DNA of 64,000 bases from Symsagittifera roscoffensis. Lineage: Eukaryota; Xenacoelomorpha; Acoela; Convolutidae. Under the pieces are notes generated by a model. It saw nothing but the letters and a program-made list of their open reading frames with translations, was not told the origin of the DNA and did not search any database. Location of the stretch: positions 57,988,312-58,052,311 of the forward strand of contig NC_087066.1 of assembly GCF_963678635.1 (NCBI RefSeq), in the 5' to 3' direction. A program made the translations under genes and the position numbers. Shown here one piece after another: positions 21,912 through 33,622 of this stretch. Within the stretch, counting starts at the first letter, position 1; each line of letters begins with the position of its first letter.

Positions 21912-24900
21912 CTGCAATCATTAAGATTTCTTTTAAGATCTAAGAAGTTTTATTATAAACAAAACTTTATTAAGATTCAAGATATCATGTTTGGATAATT
22001 TCAGATGGCTTCGAAAGAAGATTTCAAATGTTTGAGTTTCAGTGACGGTGGATTTTATAAAACCCACGAACAACTATACTAATGGTCAAAAAAGGCGCTA
22101 ATTCCAATAATTTTTTGAATATTTAAAGGCTCCGTTCTCATTTTTAACTATTAAATTTTTAATTAGAATATTGGATCAATCCGGGAAAAGTGTCGTACAA
22201 TAGCAACATATGAAGGCGATATTCGGATGCAAAGGAGACGATTTCTTCACAAGATTGTTTGCCCTTCCTTCCATTATGCGCGAATGATTACAATTTTCAT
22301 TAACTCTTTTCATTCATAAATAGTCTTTTTTAAATTTTTTGAATGGAAAAGTTTTTTTACGAGAAAGATTGCGAGGATCCATAATAAATTATCGTCCCTC
22401 TTCAGAAGCAAACAATATAGTTTAAGTTTGCAATAAGGTACTCACCATCTAAAACATTGGATCCATTGAGCTTGGAAAGAACTGTGACTAGTTCCAAATT
22501 AGTCATCAACGGCAACTCCTCGCCGCCTAAATTGATGAGATAATTCCATTTGTGAGATAGAGAGACCAGTTTCTTCATGCACTTCAACTCCGCCTTCAGA
22601 AGAGAGACGTGACCCCATTTGACGTTCTCGGCGTCTGTTGCCACGACTATGTGTGACGGAAGACGACTTGCCAATTTGGCAATCTAAATAAACCATTTAT
22701 AAGCATAAGAGAAAAGGCCTATCGAGACAGAGCACAGCCATGAATGCCCTGCTGTGACTGCCCTTTAACTTGCCTGGAATTTGGGACCTTATCAAACCCG
22801 CACTGACAAAAATGGATTAGGATCGATTTTAGCATGAAAAAAGTATGTCGATTAGTTCTAGATCGATTTTAGTACGAAAAAAGTACGAAGATTAAATAAA
22901 AAAGATAAAGATTGGTTTGGATCGATTTAAAATCGATTTAAATTGATCTTAAATCCCTGCTAAAAAATTGATCCAAATCGATTTTAAATCGATCTGAATC
23001 CATTTTTCCAGTCTTATTTTTGTTTTAGTTTTAAGGGGATTAAAACGGATTTAAATCGATTTGAATTAATTTTTTTTATTCGAGTTTCACCAGTCTTGAG
23101 TTTTTATTGCATTTATTCAGTGCCTATCATTTTTAATTTTAAATTTACATTCATATAACATGCGTTACAAGCGTATTGTAGCATAAAAAAGACCAAATAA
23201 AAAGACCAAAATAACGATAGAATTCTATGATTTCCTTGCATATTTTGAGTTCAAAAACTAATCTATATTGACCCTTTTCTTGATTCATTTCATAAGTTTT
23301 GGCTTAACATCTGATTTACTTTCATGATTTTCTATGATTTTATTGCATATTATTGAGATTAAAATTTAATTTTACCTGACCTTTTTCTGGTTGGTTACAC
23401 AAGATGATGTTGCCCATAATCTGATTTACAATGATTTTCTATGATTTTATTGCAAATTTTTGAGTTTAAAACCTGATTTATGTGGATCATTTTATTGAAT
23501 TCTATAACATCTGGCAAGTGTGTTTTTATTTAAAAAATCGAGAATAAAACCTTTCAATTATTTTTTTCTAAAGAGTATGTTTTTTGCCGTATTAGCAAAA
23601 TTTTTTAGTGAGTCTGAAAAGCCACCCAAATTGAATTAAATCAATTTCTAAGACACTAAAATTGATCCAAAATTTGCAAGAAAGATCAATTTAAATCGAT
23701 TTAAAATAAATTTAAGTGAGATTCGGATGGACTTTAGTGAGTTTCGGATGAATTTTAGTGAGTCGTAAAACCCATCCAAATCGAGTAAAATAAAAAAAAA
23801 TTCAAAAAAGATCGATATAGATCAATTTAAATCCATTTAAGATTGATTTAAGTTAAATCCATGATCCGAAACCATTTTTTGTCGGTGCGGGAATAGTGTT
23901 TGCGTTGCCACTAAGGAACGTAATTGTTACACTTTCATGCAGAAACAAATGCCGACATAAGGCAATGATTAAGCTAGAGACCAATTTTAGCAACGATTCC
24001 TTGTTGTTCCCACTTTCGAAGAGATTGAAGGAATATCTTCAGAAAAAATGTAGATTTTTAACAAGCAACTTCCGACGGAATTTTTAATATCATTCGAAAG
24101 GTATAGATAGGCCTTAGCTCAAATTTGAAAAGATATTTTACCTGTGATCATTTTCCCTTAAGTTGTGGTTTAAAGATAGCCAATTTGGTATAACACGTAG
24201 GCGGAGATTTAATTTATTTCGTCTTAAGAATTGTTCCAAATTGAACTGAGGCATGCTATTTGGTCTATTTAATACTTCGCTATATGTTACACTATCACTT
24301 AACACTTTACATAGCGTGTGGGGGAATGATTTTCGAAAAATCTCAAAAAGTTCGATTTTTGTCTTTTTCTTGTAAATATCATCCATTTTTTTAAAAAATG
24401 AGCACTACTTCATAGACCTTCAAATTCAATCGGATCACAACATTCAGAGCTTTGCCTTGGTACGAGCAGTCTTGTCAACTTTTTATGACGAGTACTGCTC
24501 AAACTGATTTTAGAAATATTAGGAAAAAACTGTACAGCACGCTGCTATCACTTTTGCTTTCAGGGACAGGTTTTTATGGTCTCAGTTTTCAAACTAAAAA
24601 AATCAGTTAAATTTTACAGGGATTGATTTAGGGATGAAGGAGGTAGGACGTCCTCTCTCAGGGATTGATACCCGCTGATCACTCAAACCCCTGTGCGACT
24701 GCTAAACTTAGGTCTCGCAATCCATTCGCGCGACCGTATTTGGTATTGATTTAGGTTGGGCACCTCACTCGGGTTGGCCGAAAATGCTTATCATACAGTT
24801 TTCATATATGAAAAAATGATTATGATACAATTTCGTACAATTTCACAGATACAGAAAATCTTTGGCAAAAATTTTCAAAGATAATTAGTTTTAAAATTGG

Positions 24901-27900
24901 AATTTTCAAATTATCAGACATTGATCAAACTTATCCAGAGAATTGAAAAAAATATATCCAATTTTTTTGCATCGAGGACTACATTATGCCAGCAAAAAAT
25001 TAAAATTTGCATGCAGAATTCGATTTGCAGTTGAAAAAAATGGGGCAATTTTAATATTACATGGAAAAATTTCTGTTGCCGCTATCAAAAATAGCTAGTC
25101 ATAAAATTTTCATATATAGAAATTTTATGATAACCATTTTTTTCCAAACAAAAAAAGAAACATAGTTTTTTTCATCACCAGATTGTTTTATTTGGTTCAA
25201 ATAGCCGCAGAAACTAGTTCGATTCATTTTTCAATGATTTATTGAAATTGTATGAAAATTATATGATAAGCATTGTACATTTGATGAATGGAATCGTATG
25301 AGAAGCATTTTTGGTGTATGGAATTGTAAGATAAGGTTTATGTAGGTCAAACTGGGTAGCCCGGGAAACAGTAAGTCCCCCTTCTGGAGCTGGTTTATGT
25401 TCATTCATTTGTGCTCGATAAACATTAAAAGTTTCCAAAAAACAACTTTAGCACCAATATACAAGAATCTTGCGGCGGGAGCGCGTGAAATAGAAAAACA
25501 TTTATGGCTAGTTTTTTCAATTCAGGGGCGGATTCAAGATTTTGTCCAAAAAAAACACTATAACGACCCAAACTTTGACAAAAATTTTCAGTACGCAGGC
25601 GAACGTTTTGAAAAAAAAACAAGACCGCTCATAATCAAAGCAAAGCCTCAAATATTCCGACTGCCTCTTAAATTCAATTGATTTGCGATTTTTTGTGAAA
25701 ATCATCATTTGCGATTTTTTGTGAAAATCATCACCTCACACGCCATATAAATTACAAACTGATAGACTTCGCTCCTAGTAACAAATCAGTTATGACAAAT
25801 AAGTTCCTTCAACCAATTTGGAAAGATTTCTAAGACTGTTTAAACCCCACTTACGCGTTAATAGCGCGAAACATATCGCGCTTTAATTGTCCCAAATTGG
25901 CCAAAACGGCAATCTTTTATACCCCATAACTTTTCGAAAAAAAATCACAGGTGAAATATCTTTTCAAGTTTAAGCTCAAGACAACAATACCTTTCATATG
26001 ATATTAAAAAAGTCCATCCAAAATGTCCAGTTAAAAAGTCAAAATTTTCTAAAGAAAAACAACCAACCCAGAGCACAATTATTTCGTTACTTTCATTACG
26101 AAAATCGGAACAATAAGCAAAAACAAAACGTTTCGGAAAGTTTTGATCAAAACGTTGCGTTTTTTCGTCGCGCATTCCCCTCTCAAAGTTTGTATATATG
26201 GCGCACAAAGCGCCTGCAGAATAATTTTAGAGTCGCTCAGCCAAAAATGGAGTCTTTGAAAGTAGAAAGTGATAGCTCACTAAGTCAATTTGGTCAAGTT
26301 AGAAATGCCTATAAAATACAAGTGTGCCTCTCAAGAAATAATTCCATTATGTAATACAGTGCTGATTTAAATTCACCGGACAAACATTCGAAAGTTGATA
26401 CGCTTTTTCTTCGTATTGAGTATCTAGAAGAAAGATTGTCTAGAATTTCACCATAATTAAAATGATGAATTTTTTTCTTTGAAACTCCCAACAAACATTT
26501 TACCCCACAAATGGATCATTTTGGCTTTTTATAATTAATCGATAATTACGCTGAAATTACCTGATATCACAAAAACATGCCTAAATCGATTTAGGGGTGA
26601 TCAAATAATGGTTTTCCAGAAATCGACTTCAGGGGCAAATTAAGTCGATCTAATTAGTCAAAAAATCAATCGATAACAAATTATGATAGATATTTTACGC
26701 TATTAACAGGACAAAATAGCTATTCGGTATAAAAAAATTCTCCAGAATAATATCAGCGCGCTTGTTTGATGTTTTTTTTTCAAATGAGGAATTAATTTTC
26801 AAAGTTAACTCATGCTTGGGGAGGACATTTTACGGTAGGTCAATTGGGGCAGATTGTACGGTTGATCCGATTTTCATAAGTAAAAATGACTTTTTTTTGG
26901 CTATCAACCAAAACATATTCTCTTAAATAGATTTTGGAAATTTTACCCATTTAAAACTTTGTTGAGCTCTATGAGTAGCCTTTTTTGATATAATTTTCTT
27001 CATGAGAATCTCGTTTAAAAAAATGCATCATAATAACTCTGGTATAATGTTAAGCAATTTTTCCTTCTTTTTTTGTCGAATCTTAACCCAATTTGAGAAA
27101 AACGCAAAATTTCATATTTTGTTCGTTTTGTCCGGATAACTCAAATCAGCACTGTAATATGACTTCCGTGAACAATTAACCCAATTTGAGAAAAACGCAA
27201 AATTTCATATTTTGTTCGTTTTGTCCGGATAACTCAAATCAGCACTGTAATATGACTTCCGTGAACAATTAACAAAAAACAAACTAATCGTTTGCAGGAG
27301 TTTTAGAGCCGCTATCACGCCGCTATCATTTTAGTGTTCATTTTCATAGTGAACCAAAATATTCGTGGTCTGAAGTTTATTTTATGTTTTCAGCCAAAAT
27401 CATCTAACAATTTAGCATTAAAATTTCATAAGGGTTTTTGACATGTTTGGAGGGTTTGGACAAAAACGTTTTTAAACGTGAATTCGCGTTTAGCTCAGAG
27501 CTCGATTTTTGACAGGGTACGTTTATCTCAAATACCTGTATATTCTGCTACTATATACAGTGGCAGATATTTTTTTTTGAAGTTCGATATATGTGGTTGG
27601 TAAATCATCAAAGAAGGGAAAGAGAAATAAGCGTAACTTACCTGGCTTTTGAAATGGGAGTTTGCAGCAGCAGTTAAATGTATACAGTAGTAGTTCTGTG
27701 GTCGGAAAACTGCCATGAACAACTGTTCAAACTGATCGAAGTCGCAATAAAGTACAAAAGAAAACGCAATCGGAAAATTCTCCTCAAAATTTGTAATCGG
27801 TTTTGTATAATAATATCTATCGGTAAAACGCTCTGAGCTTGTCCATTCTTTGCGTTTGCTTGCCAAATTATAACTATGATTAGGTTTTCGAATAAATTTT

Positions 27901-28142
27901 TTGATTGAAAAATCAGAAGCTGTTCCGTCTAAAATTTCTCTGCATGTTTCGTAATTTGTTTCAGAACCACGTGGGTAATCAGGCTCCGAATTTCTCAGCT
28001 GTGATGAGGTCGATGATGGCGATGTTTTTTTGTAAGTTATTGGCGAATATGTTCCGTAACTCAGGAAGAGATGAATGCAAACAAACAAGAGTAGAATGCA
28101 GCTCAATCTTATACAGTTGCGGGTAGAAAATCGTTTCATCAT
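21643..28142 (-). CDS. Beta-1,6-N-acetylglucosaminyltransferase-like gene (GCNT/Branch family), 3' part missing
   Basis: This is the only probable host gene: three minus-strand exons (28142-27642, 22683-22446, 21911 downwards) that join in phase. The product is a type II Golgi membrane protein with a short basic tail, a membrane anchor at about residues 13-32 (ILLLFVCIHLFL), an S/T/P stem, then the Branch domain. Family-like stretches are the Cys-containing ETCREILDG before the domain, FSFVLYCDFDQFEQLF, NYYCIHL, and INLGGEELPLMTNLE, which corresponds to the INLCG-type block of core-2 enzymes. Such enzymes add GlcNAc in beta-1,6 linkage to O-glycans or related acceptors. The later PDE-type block with the proposed catalytic glutamate and the C-terminal cysteines are not found. 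They must lie in an exon I could not recognise or have been lost. Intron 1 (about 5 kb) holds a transposon. Family assignment is fairly sure; the exact acceptor is not. Confidence 0.8.
22446..22683 (-). CDS. GCNT-like gene, exon 2
   Basis: Acceptor TTTATTTAG before 22683 and donor GATG|GTGAGT after 22446. The 238-base exon enters in phase 0 and leaves one base of a split glycine codon. It codes a stretch with DAENVKWGHVSLLKAELKCM and WNYLINLGGEELPLMTNLE, the central and most family-typical part of the Branch domain. Confidence 0.85.
22797..23891. mobile_element. CCCGCAC-ended element in intron 1 of the GCNT-like gene
   Basis: The left end CCCGCACTGACAAAAATGG (22797) is matched in inverse by CCATTTTTTGTCGGTGCGGG (to 23891). 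The terminal ~200 bases on both sides are dense in ATCGATTTAAAT-type words, and the middle is plain AT-rich sequence. No transposase. TSD not clear. Confidence 0.75.
24080..24480 (+). repeat. Dispersed repeat D, copy 2
   Basis: Shares TTTGAAAAGATATTTTACCTG, TAGGCGGAGATTTAA and CATTCAGAGCTTTGCCTTGG with 7380-7910. Within the large intron. Confidence 0.6.
24616..25530. mobile_element. Remnants of CAGGGG element(s) and a possible palindromic insertion
   Basis: CAGGGATTGATTTAGGGATG (24618), ATATACAAGAATCTTGCGGC and CAGGGGCGGATTCAAG (25503) are decayed pieces of the CAGGGG family. Between them, ATGCTTATCATACAGTTTTC (24785) and the inverse-like ATATGATAAGCATTGTAC (about 25260) suggest a ~0.5 kb inverted-repeat insertion. 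Boundaries are approximate. Confidence 0.35.
25740..26130 (-). repeat. Dispersed repeat D, copy 3 (inverted)
   Basis: Reverse complement of 7380-7680: TTACGCGTTAATAGCGCG, ATATCGCGCTTTAATTG, and TTTCATTACGAAAATCGGAA match that copy. Together with copy 2 it forms a loose inverted pair inside intron 1. Confidence 0.65.
27084..27269. repeat. 93-bp direct tandem duplication
   Basis: Two adjacent copies (27084-27176 and 27177-27269) that look identical, each starting at TTAACCCAATTTGAG and ending GACTTCCGTGAACAA. It lies in intron 1; a very recent local duplication or an assembly artefact. Confidence 0.9.
27642..28142 (-). CDS. GCNT-like gene, exon 1 (start, membrane anchor, first part of domain)
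   Basis: The ATG at 28142 lies 4 bases after a TTTGTTTCAG acceptor (intron side ends at 28147), so the 5' end is trans-spliced or there is an upstream non-coding exon. A second ATG follows immediately. The exon codes 167 full codons ending ANSHFKSQ. It stops at a strong donor CCAG|GTAAGT (intron from 27641), in phase 0. The open frame continues to 27528 only as intron read-through. Confidence 0.85.
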
Positions 28143-28147
28143 TCCGC

Positions 28148-28689
28148 TGAAACAAATGGTTTTTCGAACCTATGAATATTGGAACCTATGGGAATTCACC
28201 GGTTTTTCAAAAGAAGTTTCACTGAATTGATACTCAATTTCAACTCTCAGACAATTTGTTTGTTTATTTTTCGCAACAATCAAACTGCTGTAGACAATTA
28301 AATTTATGTTGTCGTTGTTTTCTCGCAACATTAAAACCGATATAGACGTTAAACGAACTTTACTTAAGTTCAACTTTGAAGGCAACTATGTATTTCAACA
28401 ACAATACTTCATCTGCACGTTGTGTTTTAGCTTACATCAGACAAGATGGAGATCGACAATGAGAAGTCAATAATTTTACTTTAGATTACATAACGTTTCC
28501 CTATGTCATAGCGACAACCACAAGAAATTCTAATCTGAAGGCTCAAAATTTATGAGCAACATAAACTCCCGTAAATACTGTAAGTCCTGTATCCGTGTAC
28601 ATATAGTTACTGTGGAAAGTTAACGCTACACATGATTACGTTAACTTAATGACTTTATTTTTCACTGAAACTGGTTTGCCTAATTTTTT
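28148..28689. other. Region upstream of the GCNT-like gene
   Basis: About 540 bases between the gene's first acceptor and a decayed retroelement. No clear TATA box or repeat is seen. The core promoter, and possibly an LTR remnant of the retroelement, must be sought here, but nothing specific can be shown. Confidence 0.35.
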
Positions 28690-31600
28690 CCAGTTTTCAG
28701 TCGGGCCATCTTCCTGGGCTTCTGCTGGCTCAACGTTTTCGCCAGTTCGATGACCTCCTCGTCCTCGCTGTTTTCTTCACTACTCGAATTCCAAATTTTT
28801 CGTTTTGTTTGTTGCTTTTTCAGCCTTTTATTTTTCAGTTTCGCTTTGCTTTCCTACAGATTTTCCGTTTCAGTTTTTTCGCTCCGACTGGTAGGCTGTC
28901 TGCCCCACTTTTCAGGGGTTTGCTCCGTTCTTTTGATATACTCGCCTTTGTCTCTCCGTTTTTCAAACTTGTGCTTGGGGTGCTCGTATCGATATATCCC
29001 CCGTTAGTCCACATCTATCGCCTTTTATCTTTAGCAAACCACCTAAGTTTCCTTTTTTCATTTGGACCGTATATGGAGTTGATTTTTAGTAGTTGAGTTT
29101 TAGTAGTTATCTTTTTAAACCTTCGTAAGTCCTTCGAGTCAACCGCCCATGTTTGCTGGTAGACCACTGTAGTGCTCGGCTTATGGCTTTTCAAAAAAAA
29201 TAATATGTTTGGATGCGTTAATTCGATTTTTTCATTCGCAAATTCCTTGTCGTCCAACAATCTTGGCGATTTCCTATTTTGCGTGGCTACACTTTTCTCC
29301 ATTTTCTGGGCGTCCGTTTGTTTCATGTAAACGTTGTAGTTTTTAGTTAGGTACATTCATTCAGCCTAATTTCCTTCGTTAAATTAGCGATTTAATAATT
29401 TGTAGAAGTAAAATGAAAAAAGTAACTGTAGTATAAAAATAATTCCTTGGTTAGCAATCTTTTCTTCGTCATTTTGGGAATTACGGTGCTTGCCTCCCTT
29501 CCGTGGTGAGCCTAAAAAGGCGTGAGTTTCGTATCAGTGTGGAGTAGAAAAATTACAAAAGCTTAGCGCTTGGTAATCATTTCCTATGTTTTGTTTGACA
29601 TCCTCTTTCAATAACAATGGTCTTCTTTAACCGAAGATTCTCTCCACCTTTCCGTTTGCTCTGTGACCCTTCAAGGGTAAATTTATGAGTTCGATTCCTT
29701 CATAGTTAGATCAGTTCTAAATTTCATTAGAAAAAAACCGAATGCTTGATCCATTTAATTTCCTATGGTGCCACACGTTTTTACGAATTTCAGTCGTTTT
29801 TGGATTCATTACATGAGCATACAAACTATAATAGCCAAAGACCTACTGCCATCAGGGCGTTCATTTTTCCGACCATTCAAAATATTGATCGGTCCCCAGA
29901 AACCCAATTTTCATTTGGCCATAACCCGTTTAACATTTTTAGCTGCTTCCAGGAAACGCTAGCAGGGTTTCGCTGTGGCCGACAGATTCCTGCGCACAAA
30001 AAAAACATAAATTTTTGCAGCGGCAAAAAACGGATAAATTTACAGAATAAACGCGGTGGATGATGAGAGTACGGAACCAACACAATTGATTGACAAAGAT
30101 AGACTTTCTACTGTGCAATTAGCACAGAATTACCCGACCAAAGTCGTTAAGAAAGCTTTTCAAATCCGTGTAATTTTTTCTGCGTGGTTTGATAAAAGCA
30201 TCTGACCTAAGAATTGACTGTATGTTTTTTGTTAGTCATAGTAATATAAGCATAACAAAGAGTTTTTGAAATAAAAAAGTCAAAAAACAAAAAAAAAATA
30301 AAAAAAAAAGTTTAAGCAGTTTCAAATTGTATTTCTAAAACTGAGAAAATTTTTGGAAAATTTTTCTAGTTCGAGTAAAGACCAGTTTGGCTTTTTTTTA
30401 CCCAAAAAGAAACCGATGAAAAGGCAACTGTACTAAAAACGCATTTTTCAAAAAATTGGATTAAAAAATTCCAAACATTTTGTCTCTCCCGTCATGATTG
30501 TGTTGGAGCCTGTTCAATATCATCAGCCATCCAGCCATATGCAGGGTTCTTTGTTCGCAAATTCGATACAATGATGGCCATAGTTGGCTTTTCTTTCGCC
30601 TGCGGGTTATTGTCGCGGATCGCGGCACTGAAAGTTTTCAGGATTGGTTTTTTTTCAGATTAGCTTCCGCGAGTCTAAAGTTAAGGAGTTCTGGATAATG
30701 AATTTTCCGCACCTGGCGGCTACGAGCCGCAAAAACCGAATAGACCCAATTTTCCGTTTTTAGAGGGTTGCTCGAGAGCCCTGGAAGTTAGTGGTCAAAG
30801 ATAGTTATGATGGGAAACGTTACTTCTTTTTAGACAATCAAGGCTTTGAGTGTATTTTTTTGGGGTAATTAACTACAAAATCTGAATATGTGCCGAGGCT
30901 GAATATGTGCTGACTCGTAAGACTTTGAGTTGTACATCGAAATTGACTTTTACGGATTGCGTTCTCGTATTTCAGCGTTCTCGATATGTTTTTGATAATT
31001 TCTGGTTTTTCAGGAGAGATGATAGTGGAAATAATGGAAATTTTGGAATAACAATTGAAGGTAATAACTCGAGCACAAAGTCTGACTTTAGGACACACGT
31101 ATTTGCCTACTTCCTTCCGTATGCAGATATCTCTCTTTTTTAATTCGCTGAGCGCCAATCGCATGACATCACGCGCTCTCACGGCTTCAATGAATTTGGT
31201 TTGTCATTTACAAATTCATCTCTTAGCACTTTTCGATTGCTTGTGAGTGTTTTGATTACCTAACGCCCTCAATCATTGTTTTTTTTTACTTTTGTTAAAT
31301 TTTTGGCACCTATGATTTTTCGTGTTTATCTTGATCCCCCAGATTGAAATCGTTGTTAATCATCTTGATTTGGCTAATGTTAACGTTGCTTGATACTGGC
31401 CTGTTGCAAGTGCCTCTCACTGATTGAACCGCGACATGTAATCCTGCTTCCATTTTTGAACCTTGATATTTCTCTTTTTTAAAATTGTACGTTGGTAATC
31501 AGTCATACCATTGCGTTAGTCGACAAAAAAATGTTTTGTTTTCTTTCAAAGAGGGGTTTTATAAAGTTAACATTCTGATCTTATACTACGGTGAAGAACG

Positions 31601-31692
31601 CCTATATATTTAATTGCGAAAATGTTCGATTGCCTACGCTACAGGATACAACTCCTTTTTGTCCGTGGATTATTTTTTCTCCGCGATATTTT
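28690..31692 (-). pseudogene. Old decayed copy of gypsy family 1 (RNase H to integrase part)
   Basis: Base-level resemblance follows the younger copy in order. 28740-29356 matches the integrase C-terminal region (the HKPSTTVVYQQT stretch pairs with HKTSSTTVYQRT of 32969-33544). 29640-29960 matches the integrase core, 30498-30710 the integrase N-terminal side, 30838-31182 the linker, and 31440-31690 RNase H. Many stops and indels make it clearly dead. A hairpin element is inserted at about 29964-30480. The match breaks abruptly at 31692, where near-identical young gag sequence begins. Confidence 0.75.
29964..30480 (+). mobile_element. Composite hairpin element inserted in the old gypsy copy
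   Basis: Starts near CAGGGTTTCGCTGTGGCC, continues through GCGGTGGATGATGAGAGTAC, then the hairpin CTACTGTGCAATTAGCACAG and the family body. The same composite appears at 40058-40631 and 44556-45123. The first 140 bases may themselves be a separate element. Confidence 0.55.
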
Positions 31693-32153
31693 GGTAACTT
31701 AGTTGATCGTGATAATTCTCGTTGGCAATCCGATTCCCGCATATTCATAATGAAAATATCACGAACGTTTTCGGCCGCGTTTGCAAAATCACATCTTTCT
31801 GCTAGGGCACTTAGCTTCGCATGAAATTTTTCGAAAATTTCGTTCTCACGTTTTTTTCGTCCGTAGAATAGTCCCCGCTCATGAGTTACATTCCTCTCAC
31901 GTTGAAAAACATTTTGCATCTCATCCAGGACCCGTGGGTACCGTTCCTTTTTAATGTTAACCGTCGGTTTCCGTGCTTTGAATATGCGTTGCGCCTCATC
32001 TCCGATACAAAGATACAAGTTAGACTTTAACTTCTTTTCCGAATCGAGACGGTTTTTTCCATTGACTTCTTCAGGCAACGCCGTGATAGCCGCCGCATTT
32101 AGAGTACTCGCAAAATAGAAATCATCGGGATCAATGTCGTATTTTGCTATCAT
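31693..32153 (-). pseudogene. Gypsy family 1 gag 5' fragment next to an LTR
   Basis: From the ATG at 32153 it codes the same first ~150 residues as the gag of the full copy (37701-38161), with only a few changes such as KKERYPR for KTERYPR. It then stops at a sharp junction at 31692/31693. With the LTR and primer-site region at 32154-32534 it forms an LTR-gag stub directly downstream of the young element. This fits recombination between tandem copies or a truncated second insertion. Confidence 0.85.
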
Positions 32154-32282
32154 CCCCCAGTGAAATTTAATTATCCACTCCTCCCAATATACTGGAGGTT
32201 CCGGCGTTCGTGTTTCCCAAAATGCTACTATATTTAATGGATTTCCCCCACCCCCCTCCTTTTTTCTCTGCTGGCTGCACCA

Positions 32283-32534
32283 TGTTAAATTCGTAAGCTT
32301 GGAAATTCAAAAAGGTTGTTAATAAGTTTTATTGTAGGCAAACTGTTAGGCATCAAATCGAAATCTTACTGCACTCTTTTATTTCAGATCCCATCGGACA
32401 TTAGAGATCGCAAGGTCAAGACAGCAGGTCCCCAGACAGAAAGAAGAATTGATAGCACTTATATAAACTCAAACTGGTGTCTATCTAGAAGAATTGATAG
32501 CACTTACATAAACTCAAAACTGGTCCCTATATCA
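32283..32534 (-). repeat. Gypsy family 1 LTR (3' LTR of the young copy)
   Basis: 252 bp. On the minus strand it runs from TGATATAGGGACC to GAATTTAACA (TG..CA). It contains GAGTTTATATAAGTGC (TATA-like), an internal partial duplication of that promoter block, and AATAAA-type signals (GAAATAAAAGAG, CAATAAAACTT). It is also placed as 5' LTR of the gag stub at 31693-32153, so two elements share it. Confidence 0.9.
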
Positions 32535-32708
32535 TTCGGGCAACCACAAATAAATTTTAGCGTAGATAAAATTTATCAACTTTATGTTACTGTTTTGTAT
32601 TGTATAAATGTACTAGTTAAGTTTTTAGTTTTCGTTGAGTTTTCTCACCCGCCAAACCTCTCTTAAGGTTTACTTTTCTCCTTTTTCTCTTCTTGTCGAT
32701 TCCCTCAT

Positions 32709-33544
32709 TTATGTTCTATGCGGTGGATCATAACCCCCCCCCCCCCCCATTTTGTCAACTCCGCGTCTCTGCCGTGTTGATTTTCGCGTCGCCGTTTCGT
32801 GCTGATTTTTATTGCGTTTTCCACCGACGGATCGTGGTGAGTTCACACTAACCGACGGTACATCCTGTCCTTCGTTCGCCGCACCTATGGTTGGTTCCCT
32901 TCGTCCGATTTCCCACTCACTGTCGTAGTCGTCGTCGTCGTCCTCGCTCTCGTCCGCCGAGTATTCCACTATTCGCTGTTTTGTTGATTTTTTTGCATTT
33001 TCCATTGCGGTTCGGTTCTCTCCGCTTTTCGCTTATATTTATTTGAATCGCTTGGCGCCGGTGTACTGGTTACGTTTCTACTCGGTCCAGGGGTGCACTC
33101 CTCGCTTCTATTCCCAATTAGGCTTTCTTCAGCCGCCGATCTAAAAGACACACCACTCCGCCTTAGTAACGACCCTTTTTCCATTTGCACCGTATGTTTA
33201 GTCATTTTTTCAATTTTTGATGGCAAACGTTTATACCGCCTTGGGTCCTTTGGATCCGTCTTTCCGGTCCTCTGATACACCGTCGTTGAACTTGTTTTAT
33301 GCTTTTTCAGCCATGTTGGTGTCTTGGGTGGGCCTAGTTCCTTGAGGTCCACAACTTCCGGAGCCTTGGGATTCGTTACCACGTCATCGTCCAAAATGAT
33401 TGGAGCTTTCCTATTTTGAGGGGCGTACACTAAGTCACTTCTCTTCTCCCAATCTAGGGTAAGTTCAACTTCTGGGAGGTTTCCCGCCTTGTCTAAACAA
33501 GATAACTTTTGATTAACGACATTGTTCCAATTTAGGTTTTTCAA
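32709..33544 (-). pseudogene. Gypsy family 1 C-terminal pol region (integrase tail)
   Basis: The 33544-32969 segment is basic and proline-rich with WLKKHKTSSTTVYQRTGK and RRYKRLPSK, resembling the tail domain after the integrase core. The last segment (33005-32709) has a run of acidic residues (ESEDDDDDYDSEWE) and a basic end. A C17-18 run at about 32737 follows. The decayed copy at 28690-29356 retains the same order, so this region was part of the original element. Confidence 0.7.
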
Positions 33545-33622
33545 TGACGGCTTTTTCGTTAAGTTTCGCAGTGCCGTATTTGCTTCTCGACCATGGTATG
33601 CTTCGAACGGCGTTAGTTTAGT

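Noticed and set aside
28750-29096. Plus-strand ORFs of 85 and 95 codons rich in F, S and L
   Set aside because: They are antisense to the decayed integrase tail of gypsy family 1 on the minus strand.
32737-32753. Poly-C run and other poly-C/poly-G runs as functional signals
   Set aside because: Simple homopolymers. In the CAGGGG elements they are part of the element, and their lengths vary between copies.
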